NCBI GenBank assembly: GCA_023389255.1
Contig: JAEWER010000037.1
Location: 62,001 to 126,000 of the forward strand
DNA: 64,000 nt
DNA from: Bacillota bacterium
Lineage (GTDB): Bacteria > Bacillota > Clostridia > Saccharofermentanales > DTU023
Reading direction: 5' to 3'
Part shown: one piece after another, positions 41,571-51,044 of the stretch
Position numbering within the stretch: the stretch's first letter is position 1
Layout of the letters: each line of letters begins with the position of its first letter
Program-made: the position numbers and the translations under genes
Notes under the pieces: generated by a model
What the model was told of the DNA's origin: nothing
Seen by the model: only the letters and a program-made list of their open reading frames with translations
Database searches by the model: none

Positions 41571-43379
41571 CTAATCATCTAACTTCAGTACGCTCATAAA
41601 GGCTTCTTGGGGTACTTCTACTGAACCGACTGAGCGCATGCGCTTTTTACCCTCTTTTTGCTTTTCTAGCAACTTCTTTTTACGAGAAATATCGCCACCA
41701 TAACACTTGGCGATAACATCTTTGCGGAAAGCACGAATGGTTTCACGCGCAATAATCTTGCCACCGATGGCCGCTTGAATGGGAATTTCAAACTGCTGTC
41801 TCGGAATATTATCTTTCAGTTTTTCTGCCATATGTCTGCCACGATTATAGGCTTTATCACGGTGCACAATAAAAGAAAGTGCATCCACTACATCTCCCTT
41901 AATCAAAATATCGAGTTTCACTAAATCGGAAGCCTGATATTCTTTTAATTCATAATCTAACGAGGCATAACCACGACTGCGGGATTTGAGCGCATCAAAG
42001 AAATCGTAAATGACTTCATTTAGAGGCAAGATGTAATGCAAATTAACTCTTGTCGCTTCCAAATATTCCATGTTAATAAATGTGCCCCGTCGATCTTGGC
42101 ATAATTCCATGATATTACCCACATAATCAGTAGGCGTCATGATTGAGGCTGCGATCATCGGTTCTTCGATTTTGGCAATTTGATCTACAGGAGGCATATT
42201 GGTGGGGTTATCGAGCACCACTTTGCTACCGTCTTTCATCTCGAGATGGTAAACAACTGATGGCGCAGTGGAGATGAGATCAAGTTGAAATTCTCGCTCC
42301 AAGCGCTCCTGAATAATTTCGTAGTGTAATAGCCCTAAGAAACCACAGCGAAAACCAAAACCTAAAGCGGCCGAAGTATCTGGCTCAAACGACAGCGCTG
42401 CATCATTTAATTGCACCTTTTCGAGCGCATCACGCAAATTGTTGTAATCTGCACCATCTACAGGATACAGGCCACAGAAAACCATACGTTGCACTTCTTT
42501 ATAGCCAGGCAAGGGTTCTTTTGCTGGTTGTTGCTTCAGCGTTACAGTGTCGCCCACCTGGGTGTCACGCACATTCTTGATACTAGCCACTAAGTAGCCA
42601 ACATCACCACAACGCAATTCTTGTGTGGGCACAACTCCAGTGGGGGAAAAGAAACCTAATTCTGTAACCGTAAAACTCTTTTGGGTATGCATCATGAGAA
42701 TTTGATCGCCCACTTTAACGCAACCTGAATTGACATTCATATGCACAATGACACCCTTGTACGTATCGTATTCAGAGTCGAAAATCAGTGCCTTAAGAGG
42801 TTCATCAACATCACCTTGTGGCGGTGGTAACTTAGTTACAATCTGCTCCAAAACTTGATCGATATTGATATCAGCCTTAGCTGAAATGAGAGGTGCTTCA
42901 GAAGCATCTAAACCGATTACATCTTCAATTTCAGTTCTGATCTCTTCGGGACGTGCAGAAGGCAAATCAATCTTATTAATAACTGGAATTATCTCTAAGT
43001 CTGCGTCTAAAGCTAAGTAAACATTGGCAAGCGTCTGCGCTTCAATTCCTTGAGCTGCATCAACGACCAGCACAGCACCATCACAAGCTGCCAGGGTACG
43101 TGAAACTTCGTAATTGAAGTCGACATGACCCGGCGTATCAATCAGATTCAAAACATAGGTTTCGCCATCCTGTGCCGTGTAATTCATACGCACAGCCTTA
43201 GATTTAATCGTGATACCACGCTCCCTCTCCAAATCCATACTGTCTAAGACTTGCGCCATCATCTCACGTGATGTCAGTGCTCCTGTATGCTCAATCAAGC
43301 GATCTGCCAAGGTCGATTTACCATGGTCGATGTGTGCGATAATACAAAAATTGCGAATATTTGCTTGCTTTACAGCCAT
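41571..43379 (-). CDS. lepA: Elongation factor 4 (LepA)
   Basis: A 602-residue GTPase of normal length. G motifs: AHIDHGKSTLADRLI, RERGITIKSKAVRM, DTPGHVDFNYEVSRTL and NKIDLP. The LepA-specific C-terminal domain is present (CYGGDISRKKKLLEKQKEGK). LepA acts on the ribosome, affecting initiation and back-translocation under stress. It is the last gene of the hisS-aspS-lepB-lepA run, 12 bases behind lepB; lepB-lepA adjacency is a common bacterial arrangement. Confidence 0.98.
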   Translation of the reverse strand: MAVKQANIRNFCIIAHIDHGKSTLADRLIEHTGALTSREMMAQVLDSMDLERERGITIKSKAVRMNYTAQDGETYVLNLIDTPGHVDFNYEVSRTLAACDGAVLVVDAAQGIEAQTLANVYLALDADLEIIPVINKIDLPSARPEEIRTEIEDVIGLDASEAPLISAKADINIDQVLEQIVTKLPPPQGDVDEPLKALIFDSEYDTYKGVIVHMNVNSGCVKVGDQILMMHTQKSFTVTELGFFSPTGVVPTQELRCGDVGYLVASIKNVRDTQVGDTVTLKQQPAKEPLPGYKEVQRMVFCGLYPVDGADYNNLRDALEKVQLNDAALSFEPDTSAALGFGFRCGFLGLLHYEIIQERLEREFQLDLISTAPSVVYHLEMKDGSKVVLDNPTNMPPVDQIAKIEEPMIAASIMTPTDYVGNIMELCQDRRGTFINMEYLEATRVNLHYILPLNEVIYDFFDALKSRSRGYASLDYELKEYQASDLVKLDILIKGDVVDALSFIVHRDKAYNRGRHMAEKLKDNIPRQQFEIPIQAAIGGKIIARETIRAFRKDVIAKCYGGDISRKKKLLEKQKEGKKRMRSVGSVEVPQEAFMSVLKLDD

Positions 43380-43391
43380 CTAGCAGTACTC

Positions 43392-44045
43392 CTATTTTTT
43401 GTTGTCGGGGTTGCCAAAATGCTTGAGTGGAAACACTCTAAACCAGAGCTCCCCTATAACATTATGTTTGTGAACGGGTCCAAAGTGTCTGCTATCCCGA
43501 CTGACTGGTCGATTGTCACCCATCACCCAATACTCGTCTTCCCCCAGCACTTGATGGTGGTGTGGTGAGTAATCGTCAATATACGTTTTAATACCTTGAT
43601 CGAGATAAGGTTCTTCTAATCTCTCACCGTTGATATACACTTCACCATTATTGATATCCACCGTTTCTCCGGGTAAACCAATCACACGCTTAATGATCAG
43701 ATCGTCACCCTCCCCCTCGATGTCTTTAACGTCTAAAGTGACGATGGCGCCTCTTGCAAACGGCTTTAAATAGCGTGTAACTTTTTGCACGAAAATTTGA
43801 TCCCCATCTTCCAGCGTGCTGTACATTGATTTGCCCACAACTGAATTGCGCTGTATGACAAAAAGATTGAGTAGCAGACCTAACACCACCACAAAGGCTA
43901 GCATTCTGATCCACGAAAGAATCTCTTTTCTGCGCTTCTGCTGTTTGGCGTGACGTCTTTGGGCTAAGTCCTGTCTGCTTTGCTCGCTATCACCGTCATT
44001 CGGCGTTAAACGCCTAGAGTTAGGGGTTTGTTTCCAATTAGGCAT
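43392..44045 (-). CDS. lepB: Signal peptidase I
   Basis: A 217-residue type I signal peptidase. A basic N-terminus (residues 1-42) precedes one membrane anchor (about 45-65, MLAFVVVLGLLLNLF). The catalytic serine is in NSVVGKSMYSTL and the general-base lysine in LIIKRVIGLPGE, with the box E sequence GDNRPVSRDSRHFG. It cuts signal peptides from exported proteins on the outer membrane face. Its ATG overlaps the last bases of aspS by 8 bp. Confidence 0.96.
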   Translation of the reverse strand: MPNWKQTPNSRRLTPNDGDSEQSRQDLAQRRHAKQQKRRKEILSWIRMLAFVVVLGLLLNLFVIQRNSVVGKSMYSTLEDGDQIFVQKVTRYLKPFARGAIVTLDVKDIEGEGDDLIIKRVIGLPGETVDINNGEVYINGERLEEPYLDQGIKTYIDDYSPHHHQVLGEDEYWVMGDNRPVSRDSRHFGPVHKHNVIGELWFRVFPLKHFGNPDNKK

Positions 44046-45816
44046 TGTCGATCACTTTCAAACCTAGTTCTGTCAGTTGTTTTTCGTCTACAAGACCAGG
44101 GGCCGCTGTCATCAGGTCAGATGAGTTTTGCACTTTGGGGAAGGCGATCACATCTCTGATGCTACTCGATTTGGTCAGCAACATTACTAAGCGGTCAAGA
44201 CCGATCGCTAAGCCTCCGTGCGGTGGCACACCATAGCTGAACGCATCAAGCAAGAAGCCGAAACGCTCCTTGGCCTCTTCTTCTGTGAAACCAATAGCTT
44301 GAAAAATTTTGGCTTGTAACTCTTGGTCGTGAATACGTATGGAACCACCACCCAATTCAACACCATTCAAAATAACGTCGTAGGCACGAGCTTTCAGTTC
44401 TGTTGGCTTGCTGTCTAGCAGATCAATCTCTTCCATCTTGGGCGAAGTGAACGGGTGATGCTTTGCTACCAAACGATCCTCATCTTCATCGTATTCGAAC
44501 ATGGGGAAGTCGGTAACCCACAGCAGATCCCAGGTATCTTCTTCAATTAAATTACGACGCTCTGCTACCTCTAGGCGGAGATGTCCTAGAGCATCCCACA
44601 CAATCTCACGGCGATCAGCAACAATTAACAGCAAGTCATTATCGCCGGCCTGCACTAACTCTTTCAGTTCAGATACCTGTTCTTCTGTCACAAATTTGCT
44701 GATGGAGCCACGCACTGTTTCGCCTAGAGCAAGCCATGCTAGGCCTTTAGCTTTGTAGGTTTTAACAACTTCCGTTAAGGCATCAATCTCACGACGCTTC
44801 ATATCGTTGCCACCTGGTACAACGAGCAAACACACCGTACCATCTTCTAAGGCTAAGGCATCTTGGAATACCTTGAAATCAGTCTTTTTTGCCCACTCTG
44901 AAACATCTTGTAACTCTAAGCCAAAACGTGTATCTGGCTTATCTGAACCAAAGCGATCCATCGCTTCTTGCCAGGTTAAACGCTTGAGCGGTAACTGTAC
45001 TGGATAATCGATAACTTCTTGGAAAAGGCGTTGCAAGTAGAGTTCTACCACTTGCATGACATCTTCTTCTGAGACAAAGCTCATCTCTAAGTCGATTTGT
45101 GTAAATTCAGGTTGACGATCTGCACGCAAGTCTTCATCGCGGAAGCAACGAGCAATTTGCATGTAACGATCAAACCCCGACAGCATCAGCAATTGCTTGA
45201 ATAGTTGTGGTGATTGAGGCAACGCAAAACACTTACCGTTGAATACACGTGAGGGGACGAGATAATCTCTGGCACCCTCCGGAGTACTCTTAACTAACAT
45301 CGGCGTTTCGATATCTAAGAATCCTTGTTCATCGAAAAAGTCTCGTGTGATTTTAGTGATTTGATGACGTTTTAGGATCTTTTCTTGCATATCTGGACGG
45401 CGCAAATCAAGATAGCGATACTCTAAGCGCAACGCCTCTCTTGCCTCAACATTTTCTTCGATGTAAAAAGGTGGTGTCTGGGCGCTGGATAGAATACGCA
45501 ATTCACTGACTTGCAATTCCCAAAGACCTGTTTTCATTTTGACATTAGGCGCTTGACGCTCACGCAAGATACCCTTTGCAGCCAAAACATATTCACTTCT
45601 AACTTGTCTAGCTTTGGCTAGGACTTCAGGCTTAGTTTCTTCATCAAAAACCAATTGCAATTCACCACTTCTGTCGCGTAACGTGATGAAAATCAAATTC
45701 CCCATATCACGTTGACGATGACACCAACCCATCAAAGTCAATTCTTGACCCACCATGGTGGCATTTACTTCTGCTACACGACAACTACGCTTTAATCCTT
45801 GAATTGTCTCAGCCAT
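44038..45816 (-). CDS. aspS: Aspartyl-tRNA synthetase (bacterial type)
   Basis: A 592-residue class II synthetase. The OB-fold (1-105) with MGWCHRQRDMGNLIFITLRD, motif 2 region CFRDEDLRADRQPEFTQID, a GAD insertion domain (about 290-415) and motif 3 GLAIGLDRLVMLL are all present. The GAD domain and length show the bacterial AspRS type. Whether it also charges tRNA-Asn cannot be told. The ATG at 45816 follows AAGGAGG, inside the end of hisS. Confidence 0.97.
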   Translation of the reverse strand: MAETIQGLKRSCRVAEVNATMVGQELTLMGWCHRQRDMGNLIFITLRDRSGELQLVFDEETKPEVLAKARQVRSEYVLAAKGILRERQAPNVKMKTGLWELQVSELRILSSAQTPPFYIEENVEAREALRLEYRYLDLRRPDMQEKILKRHQITKITRDFFDEQGFLDIETPMLVKSTPEGARDYLVPSRVFNGKCFALPQSPQLFKQLLMLSGFDRYMQIARCFRDEDLRADRQPEFTQIDLEMSFVSEEDVMQVVELYLQRLFQEVIDYPVQLPLKRLTWQEAMDRFGSDKPDTRFGLELQDVSEWAKKTDFKVFQDALALEDGTVCLLVVPGGNDMKRREIDALTEVVKTYKAKGLAWLALGETVRGSISKFVTEEQVSELKELVQAGDNDLLLIVADRREIVWDALGHLRLEVAERRNLIEEDTWDLLWVTDFPMFEYDEDEDRLVAKHHPFTSPKMEEIDLLDSKPTELKARAYDVILNGVELGGGSIRIHDQELQAKIFQAIGFTEEEAKERFGFLLDAFSYGVPPHGGLAIGLDRLVMLLTKSSSIRDVIAFPKVQNSSDLMTAAPGLVDEKQLTELGLKVIDNA

Positions 45817-47068
45817 TGATAATCCTCCTTGCAATTGATTCGCTATCTGTTAATTCAATATTATGTTCGTTTCCATCTTGCATGCACTTGAGCTTGGCAT
45901 TTCCTGTTTTGACTTCATCTTCGCCTAAGACTAGCAAGAACTTAGCTCCTGTTTTATTGGCATACTTCATCTGCGCTTTGAAACTTCGACCCATCAAGTC
46001 GTTTTCGACACGAATATCTCTTTTTCTGAGATCGCTAGCCAGTTTTAGGGCATCTAATTTAGTTTCGTTAAATGCAACTAGGTATAAATCGGTGGTCGGC
46101 GCCTGTTTGAGTTCAACCCCTTGAGCCTCTAGTTCCATTAACAAGCGCTCGACTCCTAAAGCAAAGCCTACAGCAGGTGTATGATTGCCACCCATCTCGG
46201 CTACTAAGCCATCGTATCTACCACCGCCACAAATAGTTCCCTGTGTGCCGACATTTTCTGACACAAACTCAAATACCGTCTTAGTGTAGTAATCAAGCCC
46301 ACGCACAATAAAAGGATCGTGCTCATAGGGTATACCCATGGCGTCTAACTCACTCTTCAACTCGGTGAAGTGTTGCTCACATTCTGCGCAAAGATAATCT
46401 GATTGCAACGGTGCGTTTGCCACGATTTTTTGACATCTCTCCTGCTTACAATCTAAAGAACGCATAGGATTCTTCTCGAAACGGCGCACACAGTCCTCAC
46501 ACATTTCACTTAGGTGTGGTCTCAGATAATCCCTCAACACTTGCAGATAAGCAGGGCGACAAGCAGGGCAACCAATGCTATTGATCTTGAGAGTTATTTT
46601 TTGCAGACCAAGTCTCTTGAAAAACTCAAAGAGCATCGCAATCATCTCTGCTTCAGTAGTGGGACTTTGTGCACCAAATACTTCACAACCGAATTGATTA
46701 AATTCACGGTATCTACCTTTACCCATCTTTTCATAACGGAAAGCGGTATGGCGATAACAGAATTTTTGTGGTGACGGTGTGCTAGAAAGACCATGTTCCA
46801 GATATGCACGCACCACTGAAGCTGTGATCTCAGGGCGTAAAGTCATGCTCCGTCCACCCTTATCTAAAAAGGTGTACATCTCTTTTTGCACCACGTCTGT
46901 GGTATCGCCCACGCCACGCTGAAATAGTTCAGTCTGTTCAAAAGTGGGAACTCTGATTTCTTGAAAGCCAAATAAACTAGCAGTTTGCAAAAACTGTTCC
47001 TCCAGTTGCTGCCAGGCTGCAATTTGATTTGGCAAAATATCTTTAGTTCCTTTAGGAGCTTGAATCAT
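45809..47068 (-). CDS. hisS: Histidyl-tRNA synthetase
   Basis: A 419-residue class II synthetase. It begins MIQAPKGTKDILP, with motif 2 HTAFRYEKMGKGRYREFNQFG, the histidine-specific VRGLDYYTKTVFEF and motif 3 GFALGVERLL. The HGTP anticodon domain forms the last 95 residues. A four-cysteine insertion (C-x2-C near CEDCVRRF and CAECEQHF, about residues 185-230) suggests a zinc-like site that not all HisRS have. The ATG at 47068 with AAAGG is used instead of the upstream TTG. aspS overlaps its end. Confidence 0.96.
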   Translation of the reverse strand: MIQAPKGTKDILPNQIAAWQQLEEQFLQTASLFGFQEIRVPTFEQTELFQRGVGDTTDVVQKEMYTFLDKGGRSMTLRPEITASVVRAYLEHGLSSTPSPQKFCYRHTAFRYEKMGKGRYREFNQFGCEVFGAQSPTTEAEMIAMLFEFFKRLGLQKITLKINSIGCPACRPAYLQVLRDYLRPHLSEMCEDCVRRFEKNPMRSLDCKQERCQKIVANAPLQSDYLCAECEQHFTELKSELDAMGIPYEHDPFIVRGLDYYTKTVFEFVSENVGTQGTICGGGRYDGLVAEMGGNHTPAVGFALGVERLLMELEAQGVELKQAPTTDLYLVAFNETKLDALKLASDLRKRDIRVENDLMGRSFKAQMKYANKTGAKFLLVLGEDEVKTGNAKLKCMQDGNEHNIELTDSESIARRIING

Positions 47069-47153
47069 GAAATACACCTTTCTGTGTGTAAAAGTATGTA
47101 ACAATTAATGATATATTTTAGACCAGCTTTTGGCTAGTTACGCGAGGTCGCTT

Positions 47154-47945
47154 ATGAGATTTTACTGCAACAGTCTAGTGATCGACACATGTAGTGATGA
47201 GATTAGAGTTGCTTTTTTAAGAGATGGTGTCGTTGTTTGTCAGTTAGAACAAGCTAGCAAAATGCAACACTCGCAATTGTTGCACCCTTTAATCGAAAAA
47301 GTTTTGGCTAAAAGTCAAATCACTCTCGCTGATTTGAGCGATATTTGGGTTGCAGTTGGCCCCGGTTCGTATACTGGCATTCGTGTGGGTGTAGTGACCG
47401 CCACCACGATGGCAGACACTCTCCAAATACCCGTGCACGGATTTTCAACTCTAGCTATGCAAGCTGAAGGCTTGCGTGTTCTAACGCGCGATGTACAATC
47501 TGAGCAAACTTTAACTTTAGAAAACACCGATTTGATAATCTCCACCATCGATGCTCGCGGTAAACGACTATATTGTGCCTGCTATCTTTTCGCTACCGAT
47601 AAGCTGACAGAAACTATTCCACCGACACAGACAGTTGATACTGACTTTGTAAATTTGATCGAAAACTTTTTAACTCACACAGAATACAGTATTAAACGCA
47701 TCGTTATTTGCGGTAATGGTGCTCTCATCGCACAGGAAATTTTAGCTACGAATCTACCTGCTACTTTACTTAACAGCCAAAATGTGCAAGTGATAGATCT
47801 GAATCAAAATTCCGCTGTGTTACGTCAGGGCTTTGTTGCTCTGCCTGCTTCTTTGCAAGTTGATAGTTCCAGTACTCTGAAGTTAGATGCCACACCACTT
47901 TACTGCGCTAAAACACAAGCTGAACGCAATTTAGAACAAAAATAA
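47154..47945 (+). CDS. tsaB: tRNA t6A37 threonylcarbamoyltransferase subunit TsaB
   Basis: A 263-residue ASKHA-fold protein. It starts with VIDTCSDEIRVAFL and contains VAVGPGSYTGIRVGVVTA, the TsaB signature. It pairs with TsaD and TsaE to place threonylcarbamoyl on adenosine 37 of ANN-decoding tRNAs; TsaE is encoded at 49844, TsaD is not in the window. The ATG at 47154 has a weak GAGGT; an upstream TTG extends the frame. rimI follows 9 bases later, a common TsaB-RimI arrangement. Confidence 0.92.
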   Translation: MRFYCNSLVIDTCSDEIRVAFLRDGVVVCQLEQASKMQHSQLLHPLIEKVLAKSQITLADLSDIWVAVGPGSYTGIRVGVVTATTMADTLQIPVHGFSTLAMQAEGLRVLTRDVQSEQTLTLENTDLIISTIDARGKRLYCACYLFATDKLTETIPPTQTVDTDFVNLIENFLTHTEYSIKRIVICGNGALIAQEILATNLPATLLNSQNVQVIDLNQNSAVLRQGFVALPASLQVDSSSTLKLDATPLYCAKTQAERNLEQK

Positions 47946-47954
47946 TGGCAAATA

Positions 47955-48440
47955 ATGGCAAAAGTAAACATCCTAGATGAATTGATTATTCGCCCTATGC
48001 TCTCAACTGATATTGAAGCAGTAGCTAAATTAGACGAGCTCTGTTTCGCTTTACCCTGGGGCGCTAAAGCCTATTTAACAGAACTATCTCTACCAGAGCA
48101 TCATTGGTTGATCGCCACAGATTCCTCGGGCAATCTCTTAGGCTTTGCAGGTCTAATGGTTATTCCTTTTCCGCCTTACGAAGCTGAAATACTTAATGTA
48201 GCAGTCGATCATGGCTTCAGAAATCAAGGCATAGCGCATCGCTTGCTATCTGAGCTAGTAGTAAAGGCTAGCAACCTGCCACAAACACCTGTCTCAAGCA
48301 TCTTTTTAGAGGTTAGAGCTAGCAATACTCCTGCACAAAAAGCCTACGAAAAACTGGGTTTTGTCTTTGACGGCGTACGCAAAAACTATTATTTGGACAA
48401 TAAAGAAGATGCCTGGCTAATGCATCTCAGCTTAACCTAG
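47955..48440 (+). CDS. rimI: GNAT acetyltransferase, RimI type
   Basis: A 161-residue GNAT protein. The acetyl-CoA site is visible as NVAVDHGFRNQGIAHRLLSEL (motif A with RNQGIA), followed by FLEVRASNTPAQKAYEKLGF and RKNYY, typical of RimI. RimI acetylates the N-terminus of ribosomal protein S18 and others. It follows tsaB without a clear ribosome site; a TGGCAAATAATGGC duplication lies at the junction, so translational coupling is likely. Confidence 0.9.
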   Translation: MAKVNILDELIIRPMLSTDIEAVAKLDELCFALPWGAKAYLTELSLPEHHWLIATDSSGNLLGFAGLMVIPFPPYEAEILNVAVDHGFRNQGIAHRLLSELVVKASNLPQTPVSSIFLEVRASNTPAQKAYEKLGFVFDGVRKNYYLDNKEDAWLMHLSLT

Positions 48441-48499
48441 GCACCTTTTATGTTCTTCTTTACGTACTTAAATTGAGTTTAGTTCTGTTTATTGCTAAA

Positions 48500-48811
48500 T
48501 TAGAGCAATACAGCTGTGCCACTGGCAGTAATCATCATAAGTCCTGTGCCAGCCACTTCAACATCTACCTTGGCACCGACTACAGCATTAGCTCCGACTT
48601 GATTAGCTCTACTAATCAGCTCATTTAAGGCTTCTTCTCTAGCTTTGATCAAAGAAGATTCATAACTCTTAGATCTACCACCAAAAATATCTCTAAAACC
48701 AGCGGCAATGTCTTTGAATACATCAGTACCTAAAATAACTTCACCAAAAACAATGCCTTTATATTCTTTAATTGTTGTTCCCTCAATTGTAGGGGTGGTT
48801 GTTACTATCAT
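48500..48811 (-). CDS. YbjQ/UPF0145 family protein
   Basis: A 103-residue protein with the family layout: TTTPTIEGTTIKEYKGIVFG at the start, GGRSKSYESSLIKAREEAL, then QVGANAVVGAKVDVEV. Members form pentamers of the dodecin-like type and are annotated as heavy-metal-binding domains without proven function. The ATG at 48811 is preceded by GGAGG. The gene stands alone, convergent with rimI. Confidence 0.92.
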   Translation of the reverse strand: MIVTTTPTIEGTTIKEYKGIVFGEVILGTDVFKDIAAGFRDIFGGRSKSYESSLIKAREEALNELISRANQVGANAVVGAKVDVEVAGTGLMMITASGTAVLL

Positions 48812-48894
48812 ATATACCTCCAAAGGTTTGATATCATGCTTATTCTAACACTGTGTAGCTGAATAAAAATAAAGATTTCCTAATTTTAGGACAA

Positions 48895-48919
48895 GCAAAA
48901 GGCTGGCAGAGCCAGCCTT
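48895..48919 (-). terminator. Terminator after rpsI
   Basis: AAGGCTGGC (48899-48907) and GCCAGCCTT (48911-48919) form a 9-bp stem with a 3-base loop, followed on the minus strand by TTTGCTTG. It lies 29 bases behind the S9 stop. Confidence 0.85.
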
Positions 48920-48947
48920 GTATTTGCAATATTTTGCCCAATAAAGC

Positions 48948-49343
48948 TTAACGTTTGGAGTACTGAGAAGCTTTACGTGCTTTCTTAAGACCAGGTTTCT
49001 TACGCTCTTTAACACGTGAATCACGAGTTAAGAAACCAGCACGCTTTAGGACACTCTTGTAGGCTTCAGCATCTTCTTCAACTAATGCTCTAGCAATACC
49101 GTGGCGAATAGCACCAGCTTGACCAGCCACACCACCACCATGAACTTTAACAATGATGTCGTACTTTTCAGCGGCACCTGTCTCGTTCAAAGGTTGTTTG
49201 ACAATGTAACGTAAAGTATCTAATTGGACGTATTCTTCCATGCTCTTACCATTGATGGTAATGTTGCCACTACCCTTGTATAAGCGCACGCGAGCGATGG
49301 ATTTTTTACGTCTACCTGTACCGTAGGAATATTCTTTTGCCAT
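48948..49343 (-). CDS. rpsI: 30S ribosomal protein S9
   Basis: A 131-residue protein with YGTGRRKKSIARVRLYKG at the start, HGGGVAGQAGAIRHGIARAL centrally, and the basic tail ending KKARKASQYSKR, which reaches the ribosomal P site. Length is standard. The ATG at 49343 is used because GAGGTG lies 5 bases before it; the GTG at 49349 overlaps that site. It follows rplM by 11 bases, the universal L13-S9 pair. Confidence 0.97.
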   Translation of the reverse strand: MAKEYSYGTGRRKKSIARVRLYKGSGNITINGKSMEEYVQLDTLRYIVKQPLNETGAAEKYDIIVKVHGGGVAGQAGAIRHGIARALVEEDAEAYKSVLKRAGFLTRDSRVKERKKPGLKKARKASQYSKR

Positions 49344-49354
49344 CTTCACACCTC

Positions 49355-49786
49355 TTATTTCAACTCAAGTTTGATAGGTTGTTGTGCCTCGTGCTTATGC
49401 TCGGGACCAGCGTACACTTTTAATTTTCTGTACATCTGACGACCTAAAGAATTATGGGGCAACATACCTTTAACTGCAGCTTCTAAAATGCGCTCAGGAT
49501 GTTTTTGTTGCATTTGCTTGTAGGAAACTTCCTTCAAACCGCCGGGATAACCAGTGTGGTGACGATATACTTTTTGATTTTCCTTATTACCGGTTAGCTT
49601 AACTTTTTCTGCATTGATGACGATTACGAAATCACCGGTATCTAAAAAAGGAGTATATTCAGGCTTGTGTTTACCTCTAAGAATTGAAGCGATTTGAGTA
49701 GCGAGACGGCCTAAAACTTGACCTTCAGCATCTACTACGTACCATTTGCGCTCAATCTCGGAAGCTTTGGCTACATAAGTGCTCAT
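49355..49786 (-). CDS. rplM: 50S ribosomal protein L13
   Basis: A 143-residue protein. It opens MSTYVAKASEIERKWYVVDA and contains LGRLATQIASILRGKHKP, GDFVIVINAEKVKLTGNK, YRHHTGYPGGLK and MLPHNSLGRQMYRKLKVYAG. L13 is an early 23S rRNA assembly protein. The ATG at 49786 follows GGAGG; the frame extends upstream without a ribosome site. Transcribed with rpsI. Confidence 0.97.
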   Translation of the reverse strand: MSTYVAKASEIERKWYVVDAEGQVLGRLATQIASILRGKHKPEYTPFLDTGDFVIVINAEKVKLTGNKENQKVYRHHTGYPGGLKEVSYKQMQQKHPERILEAAVKGMLPHNSLGRQMYRKLKVYAGPEHKHEAQQPIKLELK

Positions 49787-49843
49787 ACTTTCCTCCAAAT
49801 AATGAATTAACCTCTGCAACTATAGACACTTTGCAAACTCTAG

Positions 49844-50344
49844 TCAATCATTTTTGTAAATTCCAAAATCTTCCTCTATTTTTTGCCATTTTTCGCTATT
49901 TTTCTCCATTATGCTATCCGGTAAAACTATTTTTAGTGTACGTTCTTCTTCATTGTTACCAGTAGCCACCAAGTACATCCAAATCGTGTGAGGTGGCAGC
50001 AAAGAAGCTATCCGCTCTGGCCACTCGATTAAACAACAGCCTTGACCATATAGATATTCATCAAAGCCAGCATCGAAAAACTCCAATTCATTGTTTAGTC
50101 GATAGGCATCGAAATGATATAAGGGTAATTCTGTCGTATATTCATTGAGCAAAGTGAACGTTGGACTAGATGCTTCTCGTTCGCCTAAGCATTCTGCCAG
50201 CAGGCGGGCAAAGGTTGTTTTACCAGCCCCCAAAGTGCCAGAAAGAGCTAATACCATTCTTGGTTCTAATGTTCTTGCTACTGCTTGCGCTAGTTTTGCG
50301 CTTGCTTGAAGATCTGGCAAATGCAACTGCAATGTATGACTCAT
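49844..50344 (-). CDS. tsaE: tRNA t6A biosynthesis ATPase TsaE
   Basis: A 166-residue P-loop ATPase. Walker A is SGTLGAGKTTFARLL, followed by the family sequences SPTFTLLNEY, YHFDAYRLNN and CCLIEWPERI. TsaE hydrolyses ATP to reset the TsaBD complex. It is 57 bases upstream of rplM on the minus strand and divergent from lemA. With tsaB at 47154 it gives two of the three bacterial t6A transferase subunits here. The last 25 residues, rich in Glu and Lys, extend beyond the usual fold. Confidence 0.95.
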   Translation of the reverse strand: MSHTLQLHLPDLQASAKLAQAVARTLEPRMVLALSGTLGAGKTTFARLLAECLGEREASSPTFTLLNEYTTELPLYHFDAYRLNNELEFFDAGFDEYLYGQGCCLIEWPERIASLLPPHTIWMYLVATGNNEEERTLKIVLPDSIMEKNSEKWQKIEEDFGIYKND

Positions 50345-50426
50345 AATAACTCCGTGTATATTCTTCTACCTAATTGATGCTCTAGACGAGTATACTGTCT
50401 TTAAGATCATTTATAGCGAGGTATTT

Positions 50427-51032
50427 ATGTTTACTCAACCCATCTTAGCCTTAGGTATTGGCTCTGTTGCGCTAATTGCTTTGCTTGCCATTATCGTCAT
50501 TCTTGTTTTATATGTAATTTCTTGTCAACGTGCTTTAGTACGTTTAGAAGAAATGCTCAAAAATACCCTAGGACAAATTGCTGTACAGGTTAATTCACGT
50601 TGGGATGCCTTAACACAACTAGCTAAGGTGGTAGCCAGCTACAGTCAATACGAACACGACACCCTAGTTGAAGTAATTCGTGAACGTCGTCAGAGCGTTT
50701 CAGCTAGCGATGTCAGCCAAGTGCAAGAGCAAATCAATGCCAGTAATTCTGTGCTAGATAGATTATTTGCTCTAGCCGAAAATTATCCGCAGCTCAGAGC
50801 AAGTGAAAACTACCAACAATTGCAGGATTCTATCAACGTATACGAAAACAATGTCCGCTTGCAACGCATGGTCTACAACGATGCCGCCACCAGATACAAC
50901 AACATGGTGAGAATGTTCCCTTCCAATATCATTGCTAGAATGTTCGGCTATGGTGTTAAAGATTATTTCAAAGAAGAAGCTGGCAAAGATACCATGCCTG
51001 ACTTAAATTTAGACTTCAAAAAGAAGGACTAA
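50427..51032 (+). CDS. LemA-family membrane protein
   Basis: A 201-residue protein. One N-terminal membrane helix (about 10-32, SVALIALLAIIVILVLYVI) precedes a coiled-coil bundle with LEEMLKNTLGQIAVQVNSRWDAL and VYENNVRLQRMVYNDAATRYNN, the LemA hallmark. It probably displays helices on one face of the membrane; its biochemical role is unknown. GCGAGG precedes the ATG. It is followed after 12 bases by the DUF2207 gene, a frequent pairing. Confidence 0.92.
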   Translation: MFTQPILALGIGSVALIALLAIIVILVLYVISCQRALVRLEEMLKNTLGQIAVQVNSRWDALTQLAKVVASYSQYEHDTLVEVIRERRQSVSASDVSQVQEQINASNSVLDRLFALAENYPQLRASENYQQLQDSINVYENNVRLQRMVYNDAATRYNNMVRMFPSNIIARMFGYGVKDYFKEEAGKDTMPDLNLDFKKKD

Positions 51033-51044
51033 TTCGACTCGCTT

